Positions 45,501 through 55,948 of a stretch of DNA of 64,000 nucleotides are shown here, piece by piece. The stretch comes from Chitinophagaceae bacterium (GTDB lineage Bacteria > Bacteroidota > Bacteroidia > Chitinophagales > Chitinophagaceae), in the NCBI GenBank assembly GCA_016719815.1, contig JADJYK010000005.1, positions 219,156 through 283,155 on the forward strand, given 5' to 3'. The notes under the pieces are model-generated. The model was not told where the DNA came from, ran no database searches, and worked only from the letters and a program-made list of their open reading frames with translations. The translations under genes were made by a program, and so were the position numbers. Within the stretch, counting starts at the first letter, position 1, and every line of letters begins with the position of its first letter.

Positions 45501-46223
45501 ATGAAAATTTTTAGGTTTATTCCTTTACTTCTTTTTCCTGTTTACCTGTTGTCGTGCAAACCACAGCAGGCATTACCCTATTATCTTGAACAGGTGAATG
45601 ATACAACCGGTAAAGGACAGGTAAAAATGATGGAACTAATAATTCAAAAAGGCGATATCCTGTCTATACAGATTAGCAGTTTGAGTACCGATCTGAGGGC
45701 AGATATTCTTTATAATATGCCTGCTGAGGGCAGTATTTCAAGTGGATATTTAGTCGACTTACAGGGTAATATTGATCATCACCGATTGGGAACGATACAT
45801 GCTGCGGGTTTGACTAAACAGGAACTGGCTGTTGAATTAAAAAACGGCTTACCGTTCCGGTAGAATTACTAAGGGACCCAACAGTTGATTATACGATTTC
45901 AAAATTTCAGGATTAATGTTTTGGGAGAGGTTGCCCGTGCAGGTCAGATTATTGTACCGGGAGAGCGGTTAACTATTCTGGAAGCCATTACACTGGCAGG
46001 CGGAGTAACAGAGTATGGAAAAAAGAACAGCATAAAAATAATAAGAGAAACAAATGGACAGCGGGAAACAGGATATATTGATTTAACATCAAAAAATGTT
46101 TTTGATTCGCCATATTATAACCTGGCACAGAATGATGTGATACTGGTTTCGCCTACTAAACAACGGATTAAAGAAGTTGACCAGCAAAAAGTATTTCAGA
46201 AGATTTCTTTTGGGCTAGCTTAG
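45501..46223 (+). CDS. wza: Polysaccharide export outer membrane protein, two frameshifts
   Basis: Wza-like secretin of the capsule exporter, about 240 residues. The lipoprotein signal reads MKIFRFIPLLLFPVYLLSC. The Poly_export domain starts with IIQKGDILSIQISSL and the SLBB domain with NFRINVLGEVARAGQI. Frames break in the A6 at about 45838 (seven A gives ELKKRLTVPVELLRDPTVD) and near 45893 (DYRFQNFRINVL). Bacteroidota Wza proteins are shorter than the E. coli protein, so the length is normal. It is paired with Wzc downstream. Confidence 0.85.
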
Positions 46224-46297
46224 TAATGACTGTTGCAACGTTATCATCTTTTAATCAGGTAATACAAAACAACTTCTGACCTTATAATCGAAAATAC

Positions 46298-48723
46298 ATG
46301 GAAGAAAATTCATTTCAGTCGGAACAGAATAAAAACCGGGTTGAGCTCTGGAACCTCAGCGTAAGGGATCTTTTTTTTAAATATGTACGGTTTATTCCCC
46401 TTTTTGTTATTCAGTGGCTTTAGCGTTGCTGTGTTCATACCTGTATCTGCGCTATACTGTTCCTGTTTACAGCAGTGCCGGAAGTATGATTATAAAGGGT
46501 AATGACCAGGGAAGCGGTGGCGGGAAGGGCGATAAAGTGGAAGAGTTGTTTGATGGTAATAAGAGGCAGAATATCCAGAGCGAAATAGAAATATTAAAGT
46601 CAAAGCCATTGATGAAACGGGTTGTTGAAAAACAAAAGCTTCACTTTAGTTATTATGCTATTGGCAAGATAAAGACCGTTAATATTTATAAAACAGGACC
46701 TTTTATAATAAACGGACAAGTGAAGGATTCAGCGAAGAGTTTTTCTTTTAAGGTTAAGTTTTTGAATAACGATGAGTTTAAGGTTGCTGACGGAGCGGCA
46801 GTATACAGATTTGGACAGGAGTTTACAACAGCCAATGGCGTTTTTTCATTACAAAAAAATTATGGTGGTGCGGGCACCAATTCTTACAACATCGTTTGGC
46901 AAACAACTGAACAGGCAGCTGCCACTTATGCTAATGCTTTGCAAATTATGCCAAAAGCTGTGGGAACAGGCATACTGATTGTTTCCATGCAGTCTCCCAA
47001 CCCAGTACTGGCTGCTGATGTAATTAACGGTGTGATGGAAGAGTATAGCCTGTACAGCGTAGAGCAAAAGAAACTGTCCTCTGACCAGATACTGGTCTTT
47101 GTGAATGAACGGATGCTGGAGAACAGCCGGAAGCTTGATAGTGTTCAACGGCTATACCTCGATTTTCAAACCCGTAACAAACTCATAAATGGAAACACAG
47201 ACTTGAAAATACTTTGAGGTTATAGCTGAAACAGATAAAAATATTCTTATACAAAGTGAGGTTCTCAGTAATGCGCAATATGTGGATGACTATCTTGCAG
47301 ATAAGAAAAATGCATTTTCCAAAGTTGTGGTTCCTTCGGCGTTGGGACTGGCTGACAATACACTTATTGGCTTTGTAACGATTTACAACCAGGCACAATT
47401 GGAGCGGAAAAAGACTGATTGACGCTAATGTGCCTCCTGAATCCAACCCGCTGTGAAAGAACTGGATGGCCAGATAGAAAAATCGAGGCTGAACATACGG
47501 GAGAGTCTTCTGAATTTGCAAAACGTTGCCAGAGAAAGCCTTGCTAAAAATAAACAAAGAGGAAGTGTTGGTGAGGCCCAACTAGGTGCCATGCCGGAGA
47601 AAGTAAAAGAGCTTATGGAAATTAACAGGCTTGTGGAATTGTATCAGGGACTGGATAAGTTGTTTACAGAGAAAAAGAAAATACTGCTATATCAAGAGCC
47701 TCCACAATATCTAATTCTGAAATAATTGATAAGGCTGTTGCCTCAGCGTCTCCGATAAAACCCAAGAAAAGAACTATTCAGGCTATTGCCGTTTTACTTG
47801 GTATTCTTATTCCTGCGATTTTCATTTTTATTGCCGAAGTGCTGAATGATAAAATAACCACCCGTTTTGACATTGAAAAAATTACCCCTGTGCCAATTAT
47901 CGGGGAGGTTGGGCACTCTTTTGCTGATAAAGCACTGGTGGCAAGTAAAACAAACCGGAGCATGGTAGCAGAGCAGTTCCGTATCATCCGTTCTAACCTG
48001 AAGTATGTACTGCATGGAAAAGAAAAGGCTGTTATTTTAGCCACTTCATCTTTTAGCGGAGAGGGAAAGTCATTCATCTGTACCAACGTAGCTTCCGTAC
48101 TTGCACTGGCCGGGAAAAAGACAGTTGTGCTTGAATTTGATATCAGAAAGCCGAAACTGATTTCAGGACTTGGTTTAACAAAAGGGCAGGGAATTACCAA
48201 CTTCCTGGTTGGAAAAACAGCTGATCCCTCTGAACTGATACAGGAGGTGCCCGATCAACCTAATCTATATGTTATGGGATGCGGACCTGTGCCCCCCAAT
48301 CCTTCGGAGTTGTTGCTGGATCCGCAAATGGATAAACTGTTTACCTGGCTGAAAGAACATTTTGATATGATAGTTATTGATACCGCTCCAATCGGAATGG
48401 TAAGCGATGCAATGACACTGGGCAAATATGCAGATGCAACCTTGTATATAGTACGCCAGGGGTACACCTTTAAAAAGCAGGTGGCACTCATAGATGAATT
48501 TTACCGGGACGAAAAGCTGCCGAAAATTTCTGTCATTATTAATGATGTAAAAGTGAAGCCGGGTTATGGTTATTATGGTTATGGCCGGTATGGTTATGGA
48601 TACGGACATGGTTATGGCAGTTATTATGAAGAAGAGACGCCGCCACATGGCCTTATTGACAGGCTTCTTGATTTTATTGATATCCGGAAGTTATTTGGAA
48701 GGAAGAAGAAGGGAAAGAGTTAG
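46298..48723 (+). CDS. wzc: Wzc-type tyrosine autokinase / chain-length regulator, at least four frameshifts
   Basis: Inner-membrane co-polymerase and BY-kinase, about 800 residues if frames are joined. It starts MEENSFQSEQNKNRVELWNL. Then come a first membrane span (ALLCSYLYLRY), the periplasmic Wzz region with coiled coils (46414-47725 in three frames), a second span (IAVLLGILIPAIFIFIAEVL) and the kinase. The kinase shows Walker A SSFSGEGKSF, A' VVLEFDIRKPK and B MIVIDTAPIG. The C-terminus has a tyrosine cluster (GYGYYGYGRYGYGYGHGYGS), the usual autophosphorylation tail. Breaks lie near 46410, 47215, 47412 and 47700. The start of the second piece within PLFVIQ/WL-ALALLC is an indel join. 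Confidence 0.87.
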
Positions 48724-48948
48724 CTGTAAGAGAATCCGCCTGCGCTATGCTGCGGCGAGATAAATTGAACCGGGTTTACTGGTTGTTGAAAAGTAGTTTT
48801 ATGTGGTTGAAAAATTGATAAAATAGTAATCAGAGAGAATACGGAAGTCAAAGCAAAATTTCTCTGCTTTCCTGGTGGTTGCAGTGGTCACTGTGGTTAA
48901 TGGGATGACAAAAGATAGCAATACTTGACAGATATAAAGTAATTTTTA

Positions 48949-49898
48949 ATGATAGTTTTGATTACGGGTGGCGCCGGTTTTATTGGTTCAAACCTGGTTG
49001 AAGCATTGCTGCCAGATGAAAGAGTGACCGGAGTCAGGGTGCTTGATAACCTGTCAACAGGCTCGCTGCAGAATATGGAAGGTTTTTTTCTCATCCGAAG
49101 TTCAGTTTTATTGAAGGAGATATCAGAAACTATACCACCTGCCTTGAAGCCTGCGATGGAGTTGATCTTATTTCTCACCAGGCCGCACTTGGCTCGGTAC
49201 CCCGCTCTATCAGCGATCCGCTTACGACGAATGAAGTGAATATTACGGGTACCCTTAACATTTTTACTGCTGCAAAAGAAAAGGGCGCAAAAAGAATTGT
49301 ATATGCGGCCAGTTCCTCCACGTATGGCGATCATCCCGGTTTGCCAAAAGTGGAAGATAAAACCGGTAAGCCACTTTCACCATACGCTGTTACCAAACTG
49401 GTAAATGAATTGTATGCCCGTGTATATGCAAGTCTTTATGATATGCAGTTCATAGGCCTTCGCTATTTCAACATTTTTGGTCCTAAACAAAATCCACAAG
49501 GGCCCTATGCAGCAGTTATTCCGTTGTTTGCAGAAGGACTGCTGAGCAACACTCCTCCTGTCATCAATGGTGATGGTTCTCACAGCAGGGATTTCACCTA
49601 TGTGGACAATGCAGTTTTTGCTAACCAGCTTGCTTTGTTCACCGATAATCCAACGGCTGTTAACGAGGTGTATAATATTGCCTGTGGTGAACAGACCACA
49701 CTTACAGAATTGTTTATGGCTTTGCGCATGGAGGCAGAAAGTGACATGGAGCCTGTGTATGGTCCGGAGCGGATGGGGGATGTGAAACACAGTCTGGCAG
49801 ATATATCGAAGGCGAAAGCTTTGCTGGAATACGAGGTGAAGGTGCCTGTGCTGACGGGTTTAAAACGGACATGGAAGTGGTATAAGGAGAGGGGTTGA
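48949..49898 (+). CDS. NAD-dependent sugar epimerase/dehydratase (UDP-GlcNAc C4-epimerase-like), one frameshift
   Basis: Extended SDR enzyme of about 317 residues. N-terminal Rossmann motif LITGGAGFIGSNLVEALL; the middle is restored as FSHPKFSFIEGDIRNYTTC by adding one T to the T7 after GAAGG near 49083. The blocks HQAALGSVPRSISDPLTTNE, AASSSTYGDHPGLPK, YAVTKLVNE (Tyr-Lys pair) and RYFNIFGPKQNPQGPYAAVI match WbpP/TviC-type UDP-N-acetylglucosamine 4-epimerases. The product would be UDP-GalNAc or its acid for the polysaccharide. Exact specificity is not certain. Confidence 0.85.
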
Positions 49899-50002
49899 AG
49901 GTGATTTGCCTGCGCTGGCTGCAGCGGAATAAATTGAAAATGGTTGAATATTTGTTTAAGTTGATTGAGAGTTTTTGATCTGGTTAAAAAAGGGTTAATG
50001 AT

Positions 50003-50070
50003 TTAACCACAGCGGTCACAGTAGTTAGCAAATACAACCTCTCAGTGTACTTTGTGTTCGCCGTGGTTAG
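50003..50070. repeat. Inverted-repeat element, CCAC family copy 2
   Basis: A 68-base element: TTAACCACAGCGGTCACAG at the left, TTTGTGTTCGCCGTGGTTAG at the right. It lies 80 bases before the rfbB ATG and is followed by a second, partial left arm (GAACCACAAAG, 50079). Confidence 0.65.
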
Positions 50071-50151
50071 AAAATGCTGAACCACAAAGTCGCAACGGTA
50101 CGGTGGAACACGGAGCTTCCATCACAACAGTTCCAAAAATACCAGAATAAA

Positions 50152-51207
50152 ATGAAAGCCATAATCATTACGGGAGGAGCCGGGTTTATTGGCTCGCATG
50201 TAGTGCGGTTGTTTGTAAAAAAATACCCTCAATACAAGATAATCAACCTTGATGCACTTACATATGCAGGTAACCTGGAAAATCTGCGGGATATAGAACA
50301 GGAGCCCAATTACTTTTTTGAGAAAGCAGATATACTGGATAAGGATGCATTAGAGAGGATTTTTGTCCTGCATGCGCCTGATGGGGTTATACATCTTGCA
50401 GCAGAAAGCCATGTAGACCGATCAATTCTTTCGCCTCTTGATTTTGTTTATACCAATGTAATCGGAACGGTGAACCTGCTGAATAAGGCGAAACATTTCT
50501 GGAAAGATAATTTTGAAGGAAAGAAGTTTTACCATGTTTCAACCGACGAAGTGTATGGCGCATTAGGCGAAACCGGTTTTTTTACAGAGGATACAAAATA
50601 TGACCCGCATTCTCCTTACAGCGCCTCAAAGGCATCAAGCGATCATTTTGTGCGGGCCTACCAGGATACGTACGGCTTACCGGTGGTAATCAGTAATTGT
50701 TCCAATAACTATGGCCCTAATCATTTTCCCGAGAAGCTGATTCCGCTTTTTATCAATAACATAATTAATAAAAAACCACTGCCGGTTTATGGCGATGGTT
50801 TGTACACAAGGGACTGGCTTTATGTAAAGGATCATGCGGCTGCTATTGATCTTGTTTTTCATACAGGCAAAACAGGGGATACCTATAATATCGGCGGGTT
50901 TAATGAGTGGAAGAATATAGACCTTGTTAAGTTGCTGTGCAAACAAATGGATGAGAAATTGGGAAATGAAGCCGGAACCAGTGAACAGCTTATCACTTAT
51001 ATCAAGGACAGGCCCGGACATGACCGGCGTTATGCTATTGATGCTTCAAAGATCAATAAAGAATTAAGCTGGAAACCCAGTGTGACGTTTGAAGAGGGAC
51101 TGAAGCTAACAATTGACTGGTATTTTGAAAACCAGGAATGGCTGAAGAATGTTACCAGCGGCGAGTACCAGCGGTATTATGAGGAGCAGTACTCAAAAGG
51201 AAATTAA
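50152..51207 (+). CDS. rfbB: dTDP-glucose 4,6-dehydratase
   Basis: Converts dTDP-glucose to dTDP-4-keto-6-deoxyglucose. 351 residues from ATG 50152 (MKAIIITGGAGFIGSHVVRL), chosen because the upstream in-frame part is repeat DNA. Diagnostic blocks: NLDALTYAGNLENL, HLAAESHVDRSI, HVSTDEVYGALGE, YSASKASSDHFVRA (Tyr-Lys) and NCSNNYGPNHFPEKLIPL. Intact. The product of rfbA downstream is its substrate. The epimerase RfbC and reductase RfbD were not found in the window, so the end sugar (rhamnose or another 6-deoxyhexose) is open. Confidence 0.95.
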   Translation: MKAIIITGGAGFIGSHVVRLFVKKYPQYKIINLDALTYAGNLENLRDIEQEPNYFFEKADILDKDALERIFVLHAPDGVIHLAAESHVDRSILSPLDFVYTNVIGTVNLLNKAKHFWKDNFEGKKFYHVSTDEVYGALGETGFFTEDTKYDPHSPYSASKASSDHFVRAYQDTYGLPVVISNCSNNYGPNHFPEKLIPLFINNIINKKPLPVYGDGLYTRDWLYVKDHAAAIDLVFHTGKTGDTYNIGGFNEWKNIDLVKLLCKQMDEKLGNEAGTSEQLITYIKDRPGHDRRYAIDASKINKELSWKPSVTFEEGLKLTIDWYFENQEWLKNVTSGEYQRYYEEQYSKGN

Positions 51208-51783
51208 CCACAGCGGACACTGCGAACACAGAGAAGTGAAAATCGTTATGAACATTCTGTATAACTCAATGAAAAAAGGCAGAATTAATGCATGAAAATG
51301 AAATAGGGACTATTTTACTTGATGCAGCTTTCCAGGTACATAAAGAATTGGGGCCAGGATTATTGGAGAGCACCTATGAAGCATGTCTTTGCTTTGAACT
51401 TGCCGGGATGGATCTACATGTTGAGTCGCAGGTTCCTTTACCTGTTGTTTACAAGGAAGTGAAACTTGATTGTGGCTACCGGATTGACCTAATGCTTGAA
51501 CGAAAAGTAATTGTTGAGTTAAAGGTTGCAGACACATTGAATGATGTTCATCTGGCCCAGATGCTTACTTATATGAAATTGTCTGGATGCAAACTTGGAT
51601 ACCTGATAAATTTCAATGTGAAACAGTTAAGAACTGGAATAAAGAGAGTAGTCTTAGGAAATTTATAAAGGGCAACATTGTATAAACGGTTCTGTTTTGA
51701 CTAACAAAGAGGTTTTGCTATGAACGTTGGATATTGTAATCAATAAAAAAATCCGCAGTGTTCTTTGTGCCCGCTGTGGTTAA
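51204..51783. mobile_element. CCAC-family inverted-repeat element carrying a GxxExxY gene
   Basis: Left arm TTAACCACAGCGGACACTGC starts at 51204. The right arm ends at 51783 and reads, reverse-complemented, TTAACCACAGCGGGCACAAA. The first 13 bases are identical. The 580-base interval holds only the GxxExxY gene. It separates rfbB from rfbA, which are normally adjacent, so the cassette looks inserted. Mobility is inference; no transposase or clear target duplication was seen. Confidence 0.5.
51288..51668 (+). CDS. GxxExxY protein (PD-(D/E)XK nuclease-like)
   Basis: A 126-residue protein of the TIGR04256 GxxExxY family. The name-giving motif is in LGPGLLESTYEACL (residues ~22-30). The PD-(D/E)XK-like core is GYRIDLMLERKVIVELKVAD (Asp, then ELK). 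Family members occur in several copies per genome and have no proven function. It is intact, unlike most neighbours, and sits between inverted CCAC arms in the middle of the rfb genes. Confidence 0.88.
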   Translation: MHENEIGTILLDAAFQVHKELGPGLLESTYEACLCFELAGMDLHVESQVPLPVVYKEVKLDCGYRIDLMLERKVIVELKVADTLNDVHLAQMLTYMKLSGCKLGYLINFNVKQLRTGIKRVVLGNL

Positions 51784-51794
51784 TAATCAAAAGT

Positions 51795-52653
51795 ATGAAA
51801 GGAATAATTCTTGCTGGTGGCTCAGGAACAAGATTGTATCCAATTACGAAGGCTATATCAAAGCAACTGATGCCTATCTATGATAAGCCGATGATCTACT
51901 TTCCGCTGAGCACTTTAATGATGGCGGGCATACGGGAGATACTTATCATTACCACTCCGGAAGATAACCCGCAGTTTAAACGTCTGCTGGGCGATGGCAG
52001 CCAGGTGGGTTGCCGGTTTGAATATGCCGTACAGGAAGTGCCCAACGGACTTGCACAGGCATTTGTAATCGGCGCTGATTTTATTGGAAAAGATAAAGCA
52101 GCACTGGTACTGGGCGATAATATTTTTTATGGCACCGGGTTAGAAGATCAATTAAAGTCACTGACCGATGTGGAAGGTGGCTATGTGTTTGCCTACCAGG
52201 TTTCTGATCCTGAGCGATATGGTGTGGTAGAGTTTGATGATAATATGAATGCGGTAAGTATTGAAGAAAAACCAAAGGAGCCTAAATCGAATTATGCGGT
52301 ACCTGGCTTATATTTTTACGATAATGATGTGGTAACCATTGCCCAAAACCTTGCCTTCTGCCCGTGGCGAGTATGAGATTACTGATGTGAACAAAGAATA
52401 TTTAAAGCAGGGGAAATTGAAAGTGGCTGTGCTCGACAGAGGTACTGCCTGGCTGGATACGGGCACATTTGATTCGCTGAATGATGCCAGTGAGTTTGTA
52501 AGGGTGATTGAGAAAAGACAGGGTACCAATATCGGCTGTATTGAGGAGGTGGCTTATCGAAACGGATTCATTTCCGATGTCGAATTGGGCAAGTTAGCAG
52601 ATGAGTTGGCAAAAAGCGGATATGGTGAATATTTAAGAAAACAGATAAAATAA
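51795..52653 (+). CDS. rfbA: Glucose-1-phosphate thymidylyltransferase, one frameshift
   Basis: Makes dTDP-glucose from glucose-1-phosphate and dTTP, the first step of the dTDP-6-deoxyhexose branch. About 286 residues. The nucleotide-binding loop is MKGIILAGGSGTRLYPITKA, followed by SKQLMPIYDKPMIYFPLSTL, LVLGDNIFYG and VSIEEKPKEPKSNYAVPGLY. A C too many in the CCC near 52341 separates VVTIA from KTLPSARGEYEITDVN; the remainder ends EYLRKQIK. It belongs with rfbB upstream, separated by the GxxExxY cassette. Confidence 0.93.
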
Positions 52654-52658
52654 AAAAA

Positions 52659-53986
52659 TGAAGATTGCTGTTGTAGGTACCGGTTATGTAGGTTTGGTAA
52701 GCGGTACCTGTTTTGCAGAAACAGGAAATGATGTTACCTGTATTGATATTGATGAATCAAAGATGCCAGGCTAAGTTAGCGCAGGACCATTACCATTTAT
52801 GAGCCGGGACTGAAAAATATTTGCCCGGAACCTGAAGGAAGGCCGTTTGAATTTCACAACATCGTTGGAAGAAGGATTAATGATTCCAAAATTATTTTCC
52901 TTGCTTTGCCAACACCTGGGGAAGATGGAAGTGCTGATCTGCAATATATCCTGGGAGTCGCAAAAGAGCTTGGGGCCTTATTAAAGGCAGATGATTACAA
53001 AGTAATTGTTGATAAGAGTACCGTGCCGGTAGGAACCGCTGAAAAAGTAAGACAAGCCATTTCAGGGGGGGCTGTTGGCAATATTGACAATGCTTTTGAT
53101 GTGGTCAGTAATCCTGAATTCTTAAGAGGAGGAGCCGCTGTTGAAGATTTTATGAAGCCCGACAGGGTGGTGGTGGGCACCATATCTGAAAAGGCTAAGA
53201 AACTGATGCAGCAATTATATGAACCTTATGTGAGACAGGGCAATCCCATCCTATTTATGGATGAAAAAAGTGCTGAGCTTACCAAATATGCAGCTAACAG
53301 TTTCCTGGCAACAAAAATTTCGTTCATGAATGAGATAGCCATTTTGTGTGAACGGCTTAGTGCTGATGTGGATATGGTAAGGAGGGGATTGGTACTGATT
53401 TCAGAATTGGTAAGCACTTTTTGTATCCGGGTTTGGGATATGGGGGAAGTTGCTTTCCCAAAGATGTACAGGCCTGGCTAAATCATCATCTGCTGCTGCC
53501 TATGAATTTAAAATACTGAATGCTGTAATGCGTGTCAATGCACTGCAGAAGCAATTTTTTATTGAAAAAATAAGCGCCTATTATGGCGGTACTGTAAAGG
53601 GCAGAAAGTTTGCCTTATGGGGACTTGCCTTTAAGCCCAATACGGATGATATACGGGAGGCTCCTGCTCTTGAAGTAATTGATCATTTGCTCAGCCGGGG
53701 TGCAACGGTTATAGCATTTGATCCGGAAGCAATGGGTAATGTGAGAAATATTTACCAGGAGAGAATTTCATTTGCAGAAAGTCAATACGAAGCACTGGTT
53801 AACAGTGACGCACTGATTATTTGTACAGAATGGAATGAGTTCAGGATACCGGATTTTGAGAAAATTGCAGGAATGCTAAAAGAAAAAGTAATTTTCGACG
53901 GACGAAACTTGTATGACAATGCCTTGATGGAGTCGCTTGGTTTCTATTACGAAAGCATCGGCAGAAGGAAAGTTGAAGGTGGGTGA
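52659..53986 (+). CDS. ugd: UDP-glucose 6-dehydrogenase, about five frameshifts
   Basis: Oxidises UDP-glucose to UDP-glucuronate. About 440 residues if joined: MKIAVVGTGYVGLVSGTCFA, ETGNDVTCIDIDE, then after breaks ITIYEPGL, FLALPTP, DKSTVPVGTAEKVR and SNPEFLRGGAAVEDFMKPDR. The catalytic Cys is in YGGSCFPKDVQA, seen only in an alternative frame near 53442-53475. The C-terminal domain reads LWGLAFKPNTDDIREAPA. Breaks cluster at 52765-52900 and 53390-53480. It supplies the decarboxylase encoded at 54761. Confidence 0.92.
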
Positions 53987-54112
53987 ATTGCTTCACTTTG
54001 CTCGCAATGACATGGTATAATGTGGTTGAAGATGGTTGTCCTTCGGCAAGTTCAGGATGACAATGGTTGAAAGTTGTTTAGTGTGGTCTAATAAACGAAA
54101 AGCCCCCAACCG
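53987..54112. repeat. Two short dispersed-type repeats (GCAATGAC and AGGATGACAA types)
   Basis: GAATTGCTTCACTTTGCTCG followed by CAATGACA lies at 53987-54014, and TGTCCTTCGGCAAGTTCAGG followed by ATGACAA at 54038-54064. Both belong to a word type ending in TGACA that, reverse-complemented, begins TGTCAT..GAG/GAA, like the TTGTCACTCCGAG end of the next element. GTGGTTGAA words lie between them. Confidence 0.5.
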
Positions 54113-54690
54113 ATTTGTCACTCCGAGGTACGAGCCTGCCTGACGGCAGTCAGGGAGGCTTTCATCATGTAACGGAATATGAAATGTTCTTAAACAATAG
54201 AGAGTATTTTGTTTACATCGTTACAAATGCCAGCAGGAAAGTTCTCTACACTGGTGTAACTAATAATTTACCGCAGCGATTAGTTGAACATTTTTTGCAG
54301 AGAGGTAATCCGGTTTTTTTTAAAGGTAAGTATCAGGCATATTATCTTTTATATTACGAGTCCTCGCCTTATATAACCAATATGATTCTCCGAGAGAAAG
54401 AAATTAAGGGTTGGCGGAGGAGTAAGAAAGAGGCTTTAATTAATAGCTTTAACCCTGAGTGGAAGTTTTTGAATGAAGAGGTTTGTGGGAAATGGCCTCC
54501 GGATCGTTTGTTTCATAGGAAGGACGGATAGTGGAGATGTGTTTTTCATAATGAGACACCTCCTTCGTCGGTGTGACAAGTATAGAGGGGGCCTGCGTTT
54601 CAGTAGAGAGACACCTGCCTTCTGTAGGCAAGCCTCCTTCGGTAGGCAAGCCTCCTTCGTCGGTGTGACAAATAGAAAATGGTGTGACAA
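54113..54690. mobile_element. GIY-YIG cassette with TTGTCAC/GTGACAA inverted ends
   Basis: The left end ATTTGTCACTCCGAGGTACG (54113) is followed by a stem (CCTGCCTGAC / GTCAGGGAGG). The right side holds repeated GACACCTCCTTCGTCGGTGT words, each ending GTGACAA or GTGACAAAT (54560-54690). ATTTGTCAC and GTGACAAAT form a perfect 9-base inverted repeat. The GIY-YIG gene is the only gene inside. A gene-less copy lies at 62953-63091. Mobility is inference. Confidence 0.5.
54184..54531 (+). CDS. GIY-YIG nuclease domain protein
   Basis: A small (115-residue) single-domain GIY-YIG endonuclease. The motif is YFVYIVTNASRKVLYTGVTN (residues ~9-28), followed by NNLPQRLVEH with the catalytic Arg, and REKEIKGWRRSKKEALI with the catalytic Glu region. 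Such stand-alone nucleases are common and repeated in Bacteroidota; their role is unproven. ATG 54184 is chosen because the upstream in-frame sequence is the repeat end. The gene is intact and lies inside an inverted-repeat cassette. Confidence 0.88.
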   Translation: MFLNNREYFVYIVTNASRKVLYTGVTNNLPQRLVEHFLQRGNPVFFKGKYQAYYLLYYESSPYITNMILREKEIKGWRRSKKEALINSFNPEWKFLNEEVCGKWPPDRLFHRKDG

Positions 54691-54760
54691 ATCAAAAAGG
54701 TATTACAGGTCAAAAAGGGTTGGAAGAGTAAAGAATAATACAGTTTCATAATACATTCTC

Positions 54761-55758
54761 ATGAAAAGAGTACTGATAACCGGAGCGGCCGGATTCCTGG
54801 GTTCGCACCTATGCGACCGGTTTATTAAAGAGGGCTACGAGGTAATAGGAATGGATAACCTGATTACCGGCAGCCTGAAAAATATTGAGCACCTGTTTCC
54901 TTTGCCACAGTTCAGTTTTTATCATCATGATGTCAGCCGGTTTATACATGTGCCGGGGCATCTTGACTATATCCTGCATTTTGCCTCACCGGCCAGCCCG
55001 ATTGATTACCTCAAGATACCGATTCAAACACTGAAGGTGGGCTCGTTGGGTACGCATAACTGTTTAGGTCTTGCGCTAAGTAAGAAAGCCAGGATATTAG
55101 TGGCGAGTACGAGTGAGATTTATGGCGATCCGCTGGTACATCCGCAAAACGAAGATTACTGGGGAAATGTAAACCCGGTTGGTCCGCGGGGTGTATATGA
55201 TGAGGCCAAGCGTTTCCAGGAGGCCATCACTATGGCCTATCATACCTATCACGGCGTGGAGACCAGGATTGTACGCATCTTTAATACCTATGGCCCCCGT
55301 ATGCGGTTAAATGACGGCAGGGCATTACCGGCTTTTATCGGACAGGCATTGCGGGGTGAGGATATAACTGTATTTGGTGATGGCAGCCAGACCCGCAGTT
55401 TCTGTTATGTGTCTGACCTGGTGGAAGGCATATACCGGCTATTGCTGAGTGATTATGCTCAGCCCATGAATATCGGCAATCCTGATGAGATAGGTCTGCA
55501 GGCATTTGCTGAAGAAATTATTGCACTAACAGGCACTACTCAAAAATTGTTCATCGTCCGTTGCCTGCTGATGATCCAAAGCAACGGCAACCGGATATTA
55601 CCAGGGCAAAACAATTATTGAACTGGCAACCCACAATTTCAAGAGCAGAGGGATTGAAGATTACCTATGACTATTTTAAATCGCTGCCGCAGGAAGAGAT
55701 ATGGAAGGATCTTGGAGTTTGGGAAGAAGTAGCGGAGAATGTGGTTGAATATGGTTGA
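54761..55758 (+). CDS. UDP-glucuronate decarboxylase (UDP-xylose synthase), one frameshift
   Basis: Extended SDR enzyme of about 332 residues, likely converting UDP-glucuronate to UDP-xylose. Blocks: MKRVLITGAAGFLGSHLCDR, DNLITGSLKNIEHL, HFASPASPIDYLKIPIQTLK, STSEIYGDPLVHPQ, YDEAKRFQEA (Tyr-Lys), RIFNTYGPRMRLNDGRALPA, DGSQTRSFCYVSDLVEG. SPASP followed by YDEAKR is diagnostic for this enzyme. The frame breaks in the A5 near 55542; six A gives QKIVHRPLPADDPKQRQPDI. It uses the ugd product. Confidence 0.93.
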
Positions 55759-55930
55759 ATGTTGTTTTCTCAGCGTACCCTGCGGCCTCTGCGTGAAAAA
55801 GTTTAACCACTGAGGTCACAGATTGAAAGGCAACACAGAGGAACACAGCTTGTCCCGCATAGCGGGAGAGGATTCCGCTGAAGCGGAATGTGAAAGTACG
55901 CTCAGTGTTCGCTGCGTTCGCAGTGGTTAA
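55741..55930. repeat. Composite repeat: GTGGTTGAA tract plus CCAC family copy
   Basis: 55741-55795 (GTGGTTGAATATGGTTGAAT, then GCGTACCCTGCGGCCTCTGC) is nearly repeated at 59668-59720. 55803-55930 is a CCAC element with perfect 10-base ends TTAACCACTG / CAGTGGTTAA. It contains two nested palindromes (TCCCGCATAGCGGGA and ATTCCGCTGAAGCGGAAT). The toxin module starts 19 bases after it. Confidence 0.7.
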
Positions 55931-55948
55931 TAAGTTAGAGATTTCACA

